From Rathayibacter iranicus NCPPB 2253 = VKM Ac-1602 (GTDB lineage: Bacteria; Actinomycetota; Actinomycetes; Actinomycetales; Microbacteriaceae), in NCBI RefSeq assembly GCF_003149025.1, contig NZ_QGDV01000001.1, positions 1 through 64,000 on the forward strand: a DNA stretch of 64,000 bases, read 5' to 3'. Every line of letters starts with the position of its first letter. Position 1 is the stretch's first letter. The notes below the pieces were generated by a model, which saw only the letters and a list, made by a program, of their open reading frames with translations, had not been told where the DNA came from and searched no databases. A program made the position numbers and the translations under genes. Below, piece after piece: positions 1 through 8,147 of this stretch.

Positions 1-1
1 A

Positions 2-745
2 GATCATACGAACGACAGGGGGCACACGATCATGCCGAGCCCAGCAGGCCACCCACCAGAACCACTTCCCAGCGGGCATGAACAAAGTAACGGGGGCGAG
101 AACCACATCTTGGAGAAGGGGGATGCCGTGCTATACCGGTCGGCGAGCCTGATCTCGACCGCGAGCACCGTTCCCGTGGCGGTCATCGAGATTGAGCTCG
201 GGAAGGGATCAGGCGGTCGAATAGCTCCCCAGCTGCTCAACGATTCCTCTTTCGTCCCCCGGACTGTCAGGGCCGTTCGATTGCTCTCTGTACTCGTCAA
301 CGAGATCCTCGCTGGTCTCGACGAGTCGGGCCGGCGTATGAGCCGACGGTTCGTCGTCGCCGTCGAGGCTCTCGCCGCCGATCTTCTCGAGGACACCGAT
401 CACGATCTGCCCGCACGGATCAGCCCGTCTGATCGGCGTCTCGTCGTCGATGCTCGGCGGATGATCCGGTGCGAGCTGGACGACAGGGGACTCTCGATCG
501 CGACTCTCGCGACTGCAATATCTGTCACGGAGCGGCGTCTGCAAATGGCATTCGCCGCTATCGGCAGCACACCCACGCGGGACATTAGGATGCGGAGGGC
601 TGACGCCGCGGAGGATCTCCTCCGAACCTACTCGCATGTGTCGAGGGCCGACAGGGAGCGGATCGCTCGCCAGGTCGGTCTGCCGAATGCACGCGCGCTC
701 CGTGACCTGTTGGTGGCCTTCGATCGGCCGGTCCCGGGCAGCTGA
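2..745 (+). CDS. AraC-family transcriptional regulator, 5' end outside the window
   Basis: The reading frame is open to the left edge, so the first ATG (position 32) is probably internal and the N-terminus is missing. The visible first half (a GDAVLY turn, then IEIEL and a long helical stretch) looks like the end of an AraC-type ligand-binding domain. The last ~100 residues contain the two-helix-turn-helix AraC DNA-binding domain: SIATLATAISVTERRLQ is the first HTH and IARQVGLPNARALRDLL the second. A sequence-specific regulator is inferred; its target is unknown. The gene ends about 310 bases before a secreted-protein gene on the same strand. Confidence 0.75.
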   Translation, partial: DHTNDRGHTIMPSPAGHPPEPLPSGHEQSNGGENHILEKGDAVLYRSASLISTASTVPVAVIEIELGKGSGGRIAPQLLNDSSFVPRTVRAVRLLSVLVNEILAGLDESGRRMSRRFVVAVEALAADLLEDTDHDLPARISPSDRRLVVDARRMIRCELDDRGLSIATLATAISVTERRLQMAFAAIGSTPTRDIRMRRADAAEDLLRTYSHVSRADRERIARQVGLPNARALRDLLVAFDRPVPGS

Positions 746-1055
746 CCCGCGTGACGCCGGGCACATGGCTGGTCCTGTCCTGGGGTCTGGTCTCCCGTTG
801 TACGCCCACGCGCGCGCCTGCCGCGTGCGCGCCGCTGGTCGCGATTCCGGCCGGCTTCGGAACTGACCGAACTGCGGATCCTACGAGCGAATGCGAAGAA
901 TATGCGGCGCTCATCGCCATAGCCTTGGTGACAGTGCTTCCTTTGGCGTGCTCACATCGACTCGATCGACAGTTATCGTCGATTGGAGTGGACGCGAGCC
1001 TGTCATTGAATCTCACCGAAGCGCGCTTGCAGCACAATAACGGAATCGAGGCACG
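746..1055. other. Intergenic stretch with a small inverted repeat
   Basis: No supported gene lies here. Base composition becomes more AT-rich toward the right, as in the following gene pair. An inverted repeat with 6-bp arms (ATCGAC, 965-970, and GTCGAT, 978-983) lies about 75 bases upstream of the next start codon and could be a regulator site. No clear -35/-10 pair was recognised. Confidence 0.4.
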
Positions 1056-1649
1056 ATGAAGATGAAGAAAAGACGGATATCGGTAGGAGCCTTGCCTGAG
1101 TTCGTCATGAGTTCGGCTGCGCTCGTGCTCGGCATCGTCGCGATGTCACCGTCGGCGATGGCGGCGGAGTTGTCGTCTCCTCGTGCGCCATCGACGTCTG
1201 TCCAAGCTGTCCCGCAACTCGATCAGGCGACGAGTGATGCTGTGGTCGACTCGCTCGCCGATTCTCCTCTTCCGCGAGAGACGCATACCGAAGGAGGGAA
1301 AACTGTTACGAGTTACAATTTGGGTGGTGGGATCACCATCACCACGGTGGTCCCTGTGTTCTCTACCACGTCGCCAGTTGGCGCAGTTTCTTTTCTCAGT
1401 GGAGGGTGGGACGTGACCGGACCTTACTTGGATTTGAATAGAGTAGACCAAGGTGTAGTGGCATCGGGCGGCGCTGGGGGATTGGCTGTGGGGTTGTGCG
1501 CGATTCCGGGCGTGGGAGTCCCTCTCTGCGCGAGTGCCACGGCGGTCCTTGCAGCAGCAGCGGCTTACATCGCAAGTAATGGCTTGTGTGGCGACGAGAT
1601 GCGCATCCACCTTCAGCAGCTCGGATACCCGGAATGCGTGTCGTCATGA
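1056..1649 (+). CDS. Secreted protein of unknown family (197 aa)
   Basis: The basic start (MKMKKRRISVGA), a hydrophobic stretch at about residues 15-34 and an AMAA cleavage-like site predict a Sec signal peptide. The mature part begins with a polar region rich in Ser, Thr and Asp (about residues 38-85). It then has a beta-prone segment (GGGITITTVVPVF) and ends in a Gly/Ala-rich hydrophobic region (about 140-177) holding two cysteines, with two more in the tail (GLCGDEMR, PECVSS). I recognise no family. Its stop codon overlaps the start of a two-TM membrane protein, a layout seen for secreted toxin or bacteriocin plus membrane immunity pairs. That role is inference only. Confidence 0.6.
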   Translation: MKMKKRRISVGALPEFVMSSAALVLGIVAMSPSAMAAELSSPRAPSTSVQAVPQLDQATSDAVVDSLADSPLPRETHTEGGKTVTSYNLGGGITITTVVPVFSTTSPVGAVSFLSGGWDVTGPYLDLNRVDQGVVASGGAGGLAVGLCAIPGVGVPLCASATAVLAAAAAYIASNGLCGDEMRIHLQQLGYPECVSS

Positions 1650-1846
1650 AGCCGCCGCTGCAAATAAGGCAGGGGGTGACTGCGGGTGTTGTTGTCGCCG
1701 CGGTGACGATCACTGTCATGTCCATCACGAAGGGATTCTCTCTGTGGGAGACGCTCGGCGTTGCGACCGGATGCTGTGTGATCATCTCCGCTCTTTATCT
1801 GCTGATGAGTGCCGTCAATCGTCGGCGGAGGAGCGGCGGAGAGTGA
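1646..1846 (+). CDS. Small two-TM membrane protein coupled to the secreted protein
   Basis: A 66-residue protein with two hydrophobic segments (about residues 10-27 and 36-55) and a basic tail (NRRRRSGGE), so probably an inner-membrane hairpin with both ends cytoplasmic. I chose the ATG at 1646 because it overlaps the preceding stop codon (ATGA), a standard arrangement for translational coupling; an in-frame ATG at 1634 is the alternative. No family recognised. Small hydrophobic partners of secreted peptides are often immunity or accessory proteins, which is only a suggestion here. Confidence 0.55.
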   Translation: MKPPLQIRQGVTAGVVVAAVTITVMSITKGFSLWETLGVATGCCVIISALYLLMSAVNRRRRSGGE

Positions 1847-1917
1847 CCTCCTCGGGCATCGTGCGCCTCGTTCGATCCGAGACCTGTTACAGGGCTGAGG
1901 CCGTCGGCGGCCCGCCC

Positions 1918-2532
1918 TCAGCCCCAGCTGGCGTCTGGCAGCAGCGCCGGGCAGTCGCCGCCGGGTGTCGTGGCGAGTTCGAAGTGCCAGATCTCGTTCG
2001 CGTAGATCTGGCAGAGCCCGTAGTCGGCACCGTGTTGCGTCAGCCAGCTGTCCGCGTCGGTGTGGCCGATGTCGATGGCGTCGCCCGAAACGTGCTGAGA
2101 CGTGGTGACGGATGCGACCAGACGGCTCGCCGCCTCCTCGCTGCCCTGGGTGCGGACGGCGTCATCGAACAAAGCCCGTTGGTAGCGCTCGCTGCGCCAG
2201 CCACTCGTGACCACGAAGGAGACGTCATCGGCCTGCGCGTCGGTCGCGGCGGCCTGCATCGCCGTGCGGAGAGCAGGGCGGAGTCGCGCGATCGCGGGAA
2301 GGTCGTCGTCGAACGGAGAGATCGGTGCGGCGTCGTCGACGAATCCGTCCTCCACGCCAGGCTCACCGACAGGGACGAGCGCAGCCAGCGGTGAATTGTT
2401 CCGCTGCGTCGTCGCGGCGACTGACACTGCTCCAATCACGGCGACGAGGAGCACGACCACCAGGCCGATCACGGCGGCGAGAGTGCGGCGGCGTCGGGCG
2501 AGGGACGCGGTGGTAGCAAACGTCGAGTACAT
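1918..2532 (-). CDS. D-alanyl-D-alanine carboxypeptidase, VanY/M15B type, membrane-anchored
   Basis: A 204-residue protein with one N-terminal transmembrane segment (about 18-42) and an external M15 zinc-peptidase domain. The zinc and active-site motifs are visible: SQHVSGDAIDIG (His and Asp ligands) and EIWHFE (catalytic Glu and third His). Enzymes of this family trim the terminal D-Ala from peptidoglycan stem peptides outside the membrane. It lies convergent with the preceding small gene and stands alone. Family assignment is firm; the exact wall substrate is inferred. Confidence 0.85.
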   Translation of the reverse strand: MYSTFATTASLARRRRTLAAVIGLVVVLLVAVIGAVSVAATTQRNNSPLAALVPVGEPGVEDGFVDDAAPISPFDDDLPAIARLRPALRTAMQAAATDAQADDVSFVVTSGWRSERYQRALFDDAVRTQGSEEAASRLVASVTTSQHVSGDAIDIGHTDADSWLTQHGADYGLCQIYANEIWHFELATTPGGDCPALLPDASWG

Positions 2533-2632
2533 GCTCTGAGCACACCAGGGTGGCTGTTGCAGGAGCGTCGGCCGATTTCGCGACGCTCACCATATCTCCG
2601 GTGCCGCCGATCAGGGCCGCGCCTGGTGCGCG

Positions 2633-4333
2633 TCAGCCGCGCGGCCCGCGGGCCAGGAGCGCGTGCAGCAGCGGCAGCACCGAGACGCCCATCAGCAGCG
2701 CGCCGAACCCGCCGTCTTCCGACCGCACGACGGCTCCCGCGACCAGCAGACCCGCGAAGAGCACGGCCGAGACGACGCGGCGGATCGTGCCCTCAATCCG
2801 TGTCAGGCGGCGCTCGATTGTCGGCACCGTAACGGCGAGCGTGCCGTCCTCGAGCCGGTCGGTCAGCTCGTCCAGCTTGCGCGGCAGGCGCCAGAGCAGG
2901 CCGAGCGTGTCGACCGCCTGTCGGCCGACGTCCTGGACGACGGAGCCTCGCTCCTCCTGGATCAGCTGTTGCGCGTAGGGCTCGACCGAATCCCAGAGGT
3001 TGAAGGCCGGGTCGAGCGCGCTGCACACGCCCGAAGTCAGCGACATGGCGCGGATCACGAGCAGGAAATTCTCGGGCAGCTGGAACGGGAGCGAGCGCAC
3101 GACGTCGCCGAACTGCACGGCGAAGTCGCGGAACTCGCGCGGATCCACCTCCCGCAGCTCCGCGAAGCCCATCCCGCCGAACCGCGCGAAGAGCTGCGTC
3201 ATCGCCCGTTCTAGCTCGCGAGAGTCGGCGGAGGGGAGCAAGACGCCGACCGCACGAGCCGCGTCGACGAGCCCCTTGCCATCGCGGGAGGCCGCGGCAA
3301 TGAGCATCCGGCGCAGGCCCGCCCTCGTGCTCGGCGGCACCTCGCCCATCATCCCGAAGTCGATGAAAGTGAGCCGCCACGGCAGTTCGGCACCGGGCGT
3401 CGGAGTGACGAACACGTTGCCGGGGTGTGGATCGGCGTGGAAGTAGCCGTTCGTGAACAGCTGATCGAACATCACGGCGGCGAAGACCGGAGCAACGTCG
3501 CGCGGGTCGATGCCGGCCGCCCACAGCGCATCGTGGTCGGTGATCTTGATCGCCGTGACGTCCTCGAGCGTGAGGACCTTGCCTGTCGAGCGCTCCCACA
3601 CCACGTCGGGAACCGCGACCCGGGCGTCGTCCGCGAAGACGGTGGCGAAGCGGACGGAGTTGGCCGCCTCCTGGAGGTAGTCGATTTCCTCGAGGCTCGT
3701 CACCGCGAATTCCTCGACCAGCGCGGGCGCATCGACGCGGTCGGAGACGAGTCGCACGTGGCTGAGCCAGCCGCCAACCCGGCGCAGTGCGGCGAGATCG
3801 ACCTCGACGACCGCGTCGATCCCGGGTCGCTGGACCTTGATGATCGCGGTCGCGTGCCCGGTGTCGGCGGCGTCCGCTGGCGAAAGGAGCGCGCGGTGCG
3901 CCTGGCCGAGTGAGGCGGCGGCGACCGGTGACTCCTCCACGCCGGCGTAGGCGCGCTCGAGCGGCATCCCGAGTTCGGCTTCGGCCAGCGAGCGGATGCG
4001 CGGGAACGGCACGGGCGGTACCTCGTCTTGCAGTCCCTCGAGTTCGCGGGTGATCTCGGGCGGGAGGACGTCGAGGCGCGACGACATGAACTGGCCGACT
4101 TTGATCATCAGACCGCCTAGCTCGACCGCCAGCACGTGGAAGCTGCGGGCGAACCGTTTCATCCGGCCCGGTCGCGTACGCAGGGCGATGCGGGAGAGGC
4201 CGATGCGCGGCAGGAGCAGGTCGAAGAGCCAGGTCACCGCGAGATGCCATGCGGCGAAGCGGAGAATCCGGCGGTAGCGCCGCCGGTCCTCCCGTGCCCG
4301 GCCGCCCGCAGCGTCCGGGCTGACCGAGGTCAC
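2633..4333 (-). CDS. AarF/UbiB (ABC1) family atypical kinase
   Basis: A 566-residue protein-kinase-like ATPase of the ABC1/UbiB family. Visible signatures are the family N-terminal KxGQ-type motif (IKVGQFMSSRLDVLP), the alanine-rich nucleotide loop (AAASLGQAHRA), the lysine strand (IIKVQRPG) and the catalytic and metal motifs (FHADPHPGN, then FIDFGMMGE). Two hydrophobic helices close the protein (about 520-560), which suggests membrane association. The family supports isoprenoid-lipid or quinone metabolism; actinobacterial members are little characterised. It follows the PadR gene by only a few bases on the same strand, so the two may be co-transcribed. Confidence 0.9.
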   Translation of the reverse strand: MTSVSPDAAGGRAREDRRRYRRILRFAAWHLAVTWLFDLLLPRIGLSRIALRTRPGRMKRFARSFHVLAVELGGLMIKVGQFMSSRLDVLPPEITRELEGLQDEVPPVPFPRIRSLAEAELGMPLERAYAGVEESPVAAASLGQAHRALLSPADAADTGHATAIIKVQRPGIDAVVEVDLAALRRVGGWLSHVRLVSDRVDAPALVEEFAVTSLEEIDYLQEAANSVRFATVFADDARVAVPDVVWERSTGKVLTLEDVTAIKITDHDALWAAGIDPRDVAPVFAAVMFDQLFTNGYFHADPHPGNVFVTPTPGAELPWRLTFIDFGMMGEVPPSTRAGLRRMLIAAASRDGKGLVDAARAVGVLLPSADSRELERAMTQLFARFGGMGFAELREVDPREFRDFAVQFGDVVRSLPFQLPENFLLVIRAMSLTSGVCSALDPAFNLWDSVEPYAQQLIQEERGSVVQDVGRQAVDTLGLLWRLPRKLDELTDRLEDGTLAVTVPTIERRLTRIEGTIRRVVSAVLFAGLLVAGAVVRSEDGGFGALLMGVSVLPLLHALLARGPRG

Positions 4334-4338
4334 CCGGC

Positions 4339-4872
4339 TCAGTCCTGCGCGAGGATCGCGTAGAGGCGGCGACGCACGTCCTCGAGTTCGGCCACGGCCT
4401 TGCGGATCTGTTCGGGGGAGCCCGAGCGTCCGACCTGCGCCGCGGCCTGGGCGAGTTCGATGCCTGCCTTGGGCAGCGCCCCGAAGTCGACGTGGTCGGA
4501 GTCGTTCCAGGGCACCGAGGTACCCGACTCGGCGACCTGCGCGCGGCCGGCTTCGGTCAACGAGTAGGTCTTGCGGCCGTTCTGCTCGTCGGCCGAGATC
4601 AGGCCCTCGTCGGCCAGCAGTTGCAGCGTCGGATACACGGAGCCGGGGCTCGGCTTCCAGTCGCCGCCGCTGCGCTCCTCGATCTCGCGGATGATCTGGT
4701 AGCCGTGCATCGGCTGCTCGGCGAGGAGCGCGAGCACTGCCGCGCGCACGTCGCCGCGGCCGACGCGGGAGCCGACGCGCTTCTCCAGGCGGGAGCGGGC
4801 CTGCTCCATCGCGCGCCAGATGCTCTCAATGGGGTTGGCGGTGCCGAACGCACCGGTGGACGAACCGTTCAT
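4339..4872 (-). CDS. PadR-family transcriptional regulator
   Basis: A 177-residue PadR-type winged-helix repressor: ALLAEQPMHGYQIIREIEER, followed by the wing (PGSVYPTLQLLADEGLI) and a helical C-terminal dimer segment. The start at 4872 was chosen because a strong AGGAGG ribosome site lies 5 bases upstream; a longer in-frame start at 5013 would add sequence without homology. It is divergent from the MFS exporter that heads the biosynthetic operon. PadR proteins often repress an adjacent exporter in response to its substrate, so it is the best local candidate to control that operon. This is inference from position. Confidence 0.88.
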   Translation of the reverse strand: MNGSSTGAFGTANPIESIWRAMEQARSRLEKRVGSRVGRGDVRAAVLALLAEQPMHGYQIIREIEERSGGDWKPSPGSVYPTLQLLADEGLISADEQNGRKTYSLTEAGRAQVAESGTSVPWNDSDHVDFGALPKAGIELAQAAAQVGRSGSPEQIRKAVAELEDVRRRLYAILAQD

Positions 4873-5039
4873 GATGACCTCCTGTTTCTCCCGAACGATA
4901 CTCAGCGATATGGGCGCCGACTGTGAACGACTGCTCTTCCTCGATGGCGGCCAGATCAACGGTCGCCCCGCTGCTGATGCGGACCCAGGTGCGACGCACT
5001 CCCCGTCGATCATCCCTCGTGCGCCACTTTTTGGACGGA

Positions 5040-5056
5040 CTCTGCCATAAGCAGAG
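5040..5056. promoter_or_regulatory. Inverted repeat in the PadR-MFS divergent region
   Basis: CTCTGC and GCAGAG separated by five bases, about 57 bases upstream of the exporter start and within the 240-bp divergent promoter region. It could be an operator for the PadR regulator or an RNA hairpin. Evidence is the symmetry and position only. Confidence 0.3.
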
Positions 5057-5112
5057 CCCTGTCAGGTGACCGAGTACTGTGACGACCCGCACTCACCTTG
5101 AGGAGATTTTTT

Positions 5113-6555
5113 ATGAGTAGTGGTTCGCAACCTGTTGTCGGCACAGCCGACCCGAGAGATACACGGATGGCCCCTCGAGACCGGTGGCGGCTGACCGTCC
5201 TCATGGGCGTGACGTTCATGCTTGCGGTCGACTTCTCGGTACTGAACGTCGCACTTCCTGACATCGGCGTTGATCTTCGGATCCCGCTGAACGATCTTCA
5301 GTGGGTCGTTACTGCATTTACCCTGCCCGCCGCAGGCCTCGGCCTGTTCTTCGGGCGTCTCGGCGATCTCGCCGGACGCAGAGGCGTGCTCCTCGCGGCG
5401 ATGCTGCTCCTTGCTGCCGGTTCCGTCCTTGGAGCGGTTGCGACAGAAGCATGGGTCCTCATTGTCGCTCGTGTCCTCCAGGGTCTCGCGACGGCCGCCG
5501 CGGCTCCGACTGCCCTCGCTCTTCTCACCACGACTTTCAAGGAAGGCCCCGTGCGCGACCGCGCTCTGGGTCTCAACGGCGCACTCCTCTCTGCTGGTTT
5601 CGCGACCGGGGCGCTACTCGGTGGTGCGCTCACCTCGTCCCTCTCGTGGAGGGCCGCGTTCTGGATCAATGTGCCGGTCGCTGTTTTCGTCCTCGTGTTC
5701 GCTCCGTTCCTTTTCCCAGAATCGCGTCCGGCGGTCAAGACGAGGCTCGACTTTGCAGGAGCACTCTCGATCACTCTCAGCCTGTCCTGTTTCGTGCTCG
5801 GGGTGTCCAGTGCTGCGATCGGCGGGTTCGGTGATCCAGGTGCTCTGATGCTCTTCGCTGCCGCGCTCATTCTCGTTGTCCTGTTTGCGCTCATTGAGCT
5901 GCGCGGCTCTCACCCCCTTGTCCCTCTTGCCGTTCTCAAGCGCAAGAACGTGCGGTGGGGGAACCTCGGTGGGCTGACAACGTTCGGGATGATGTCGTCG
6001 TTCACCTATCTGACGACACTGTTCCTGCAACTCGTTCTCGGCCTCGATCCCGTGATAACGGGTGCTGTTATCGCAATCATCGGCATCGTCGCGGTCGTCG
6101 GTGCGCTCTTCGTACCACGATTGATCGGCGCCGTCGGCCAGGTTCGGGTCTTGGTCGGAGGACTCGTCGTTCAGGGCGCGGGAACGGTCATCGTTGCCCT
6201 CGCAGGCGATCATTCAGGGTCGATCCTCATTATTTGCCTCGGTCTGGCTGTGGCCACGCTGGGTCATATCGCGAGCATCATCGCTTATACCGTCACGGCC
6301 ACCTCGGGTCTTCCCGACGGTGAGCAAGGACTCGCGACGGGTTTGACGTCGACCAGTCAGCAGGTCGCACTCGCGCTGGGAACACCCGTGCTTGCGGCGG
6401 CGGTCACCGTCATCGCCTCGGCAGAGGGGCTGGGCTCGGCGGCGACCTCGGGGACCGCTCTCAGCGGCGCGATGCTTCTCAACGCGGCCGTCTGCATCGC
6501 GATCGCTGTCCTCGTGCTCATCGGCTTCCTTCGGACCGGGAAGTCGCAGGCGTGA
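5113..6555 (+). CDS. MFS drug/metabolite exporter, DHA2 (EmrB/QacA) family
   Basis: A 480-residue major facilitator with many hydrophobic helices, probably 14 as usual for DHA2. Motifs include DFSVLNVALPDIG in helix 1 (family motif D1), GRLGDLAGRR (motif A) and a proline/glycine-rich motif C region (AGFATGALLGG). The start at 5113 follows AGGAG at 5101; an upstream in-frame ATG lacks a site. It is the first gene of the ten-gene operon and overlaps the next gene by GTGA. The likely role is proton-driven export of, or self-resistance to, the operon's product. Confidence 0.9.
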   Translation: MSSGSQPVVGTADPRDTRMAPRDRWRLTVLMGVTFMLAVDFSVLNVALPDIGVDLRIPLNDLQWVVTAFTLPAAGLGLFFGRLGDLAGRRGVLLAAMLLLAAGSVLGAVATEAWVLIVARVLQGLATAAAAPTALALLTTTFKEGPVRDRALGLNGALLSAGFATGALLGGALTSSLSWRAAFWINVPVAVFVLVFAPFLFPESRPAVKTRLDFAGALSITLSLSCFVLGVSSAAIGGFGDPGALMLFAAALILVVLFALIELRGSHPLVPLAVLKRKNVRWGNLGGLTTFGMMSSFTYLTTLFLQLVLGLDPVITGAVIAIIGIVAVVGALFVPRLIGAVGQVRVLVGGLVVQGAGTVIVALAGDHSGSILIICLGLAVATLGHIASIIAYTVTATSGLPDGEQGLATGLTSTSQQVALALGTPVLAAAVTVIASAEGLGSAATSGTALSGAMLLNAAVCIAIAVLVLIGFLRTGKSQA

Positions 6556-7175
6556 AGACCGGAGGTCTCCGCGATCGCCGTCGCACTCAATGGGTGTCCG
6601 CGGCGCACTCCTTGTCGACCCGAGGAGTGAGGGCGATCTGGCGTGAGATGGGATTCGTCGCCGTGTGGGGCAGGTCCGGCGCAGACGCCGAACCGCGCTC
6701 GATGGCCTTAGCCTTGGCAGGGCTTCTGCCCGTTGCCACAAGTGGTCGGCTCTCCCTCGCGCGGCTGGCCACGGGAGCACCGGTGGTCAGGGGTACGAGC
6801 GCCCTCACTGTCAGCTTCAGTCGCGCCCCGGGCATGTGGGCCTTCGCACTTGGGCGTCAGCCGATCGGCGTGGACATCGAACGAGAGCGACAACGTCCGA
6901 TGGAGTCAGCGACTCACGGTGGCGTTTTCTGTAGCAGAGGGGAAATTGCCGCCGTCGAGGCTTTACCTCCGCACGTGCGCGGTACCGCACTTCTCAGTAT
7001 CTGGGCGCTGAAAGAAGCGGCTGCAAAGGCCCGCGGACACGGACTATCTTCTGATTTCCCGACGTGGACGGCATGGCCCACAGAACGGGCCACCATCCCT
7101 CGAATCGACCGCTCATTTGCGCGGGACCTCACGCCATCTACCGTCGTCGCCGTCGCTGTCGGCACAGAAGAGTAG
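6552..7175 (+). CDS. 4'-phosphopantetheinyl transferase (Sfp/AcpT-like)
   Basis: A 207-residue transferase that would load coenzyme A-derived phosphopantetheine onto a carrier protein. Diagnostic motifs are present: GVDIER (Mg-binding Asp108 and Glu110) and SIWALKEAAAKARGHGL (W151, K154, E155). The GTG start overlaps the exporter stop (GTGA), indicating translational coupling. The natural local substrate is the acyl carrier protein encoded 5.4 kb downstream in the same operon. A dedicated PPTase suggests that this carrier is not efficiently activated by the housekeeping enzyme. Confidence 0.88.
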   Translation: MKTGGLRDRRRTQWVSAAHSLSTRGVRAIWREMGFVAVWGRSGADAEPRSMALALAGLLPVATSGRLSLARLATGAPVVRGTSALTVSFSRAPGMWAFALGRQPIGVDIERERQRPMESATHGGVFCSRGEIAAVEALPPHVRGTALLSIWALKEAAAKARGHGLSSDFPTWTAWPTERATIPRIDRSFARDLTPSTVVAVAVGTEE

Positions 7176-7202
7176 CTATTCAAGATGAAAGGACGACATG
7201 CC

Positions 7203-8147
7203 ATGTCACACATCGATCAGAACGACTTCCCGCGCCGCCGCATAGGATTGGGGTGCATGGGTCTGAGCTGGGCGTATGAGGACAGAACTCTTCAGCGTTC
7301 TCATAAGATAAATTTCTTACGCGAAGCCGTTAACCTCGGCGTCTCATTCTTCGATACGTCGGACCAATACGGCCCATTCACGAACGAGACCTTGATTGGA
7401 GATGCGCTGAGCCCATACCGAGACCAGGTGCGAATCGCCACAAAAGGTGGTCTCGTCGTCACTGAGAAAGGTGAGACGCGACGGAACGGTTCGCCGAAGC
7501 ATCTTGTCGACGCGTTCCATTCCAGCCTCACTCGGCTTCGCACGTCGTACATCGACCTGTATCAACTTCACAGAGTCGACCCGGACGTTTCACTCGAACA
7601 CAGTTGGGAAGCGCTTGCTGGGCTGGCGGCGGACGGGCAGGCCCTCTCGCTGGGCCTCTCGGAAGTAGGCGTCGATGAGATCGAGCGGGCCGCACGTATT
7701 CATCCAGTCTCCTCGGTTCAGTCCGAACTGTCCCTGTGGAGTCGCGGAGCCCTGGACGAAGTGGTTCCCTACTGCAAGGAAAAGGGGATCGAGTTTATCG
7801 CCTTCTCCCCGCTCGGACGAGGTTATTTGACCGGTGCAGTCGTGTCGCCGGAAGACCTGGCGAACCACGATTGGAGAAGGAACCACCCCCGATTCCAAAA
7901 AAGCTCAATGGATGCTAACGCCGGCATCGTCGAGACCATTCGCGCCTGCGCAGAATCTCTTGGGTACACAGCAGCACAGGTCGCTCTGGCGTGGGTACTC
8001 GCTCAAGGAGACCACATAACGATCATCCCCGGAAGCCAGCGCAAAGCGCATTTGGAGGAGAATCTTCTTGCAGAAGAGGTCGATCTCGGGGACCAGTGGA
8101 GCGGAGTACTCAACGCTCTTCCTCCGGCATCGGGAGCACGGAATTGA
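7203..8147 (+). CDS. Aldo/keto reductase
   Basis: A 314-residue NADPH-dependent TIM-barrel oxidoreductase. The catalytic tetrad can be read: Asp51 and Tyr56 (FDTSDQYGPFTNE), Lys81 (TKGGL) and His123 (QLHRVDP). The NADP-binding C-terminal region is also present (IIPGSQRKAHLEENL). The start at 7203 has AAAGGA upstream at suitable spacing; an in-frame ATG at 7185 has no clear site. Reduction of a ketone or an alpha,beta-unsaturated intermediate in the operon's product is the likely role, comparable in place to BprA-type reduction in A-factor synthesis, though BprA is a different fold. Confidence 0.88.
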   Translation: MSHIDQNDFPRRRIGLGCMGLSWAYEDRTLQRSHKINFLREAVNLGVSFFDTSDQYGPFTNETLIGDALSPYRDQVRIATKGGLVVTEKGETRRNGSPKHLVDAFHSSLTRLRTSYIDLYQLHRVDPDVSLEHSWEALAGLAADGQALSLGLSEVGVDEIERAARIHPVSSVQSELSLWSRGALDEVVPYCKEKGIEFIAFSPLGRGYLTGAVVSPEDLANHDWRRNHPRFQKSSMDANAGIVETIRACAESLGYTAAQVALAWVLAQGDHITIIPGSQRKAHLEENLLAEEVDLGDQWSGVLNALPPASGARN

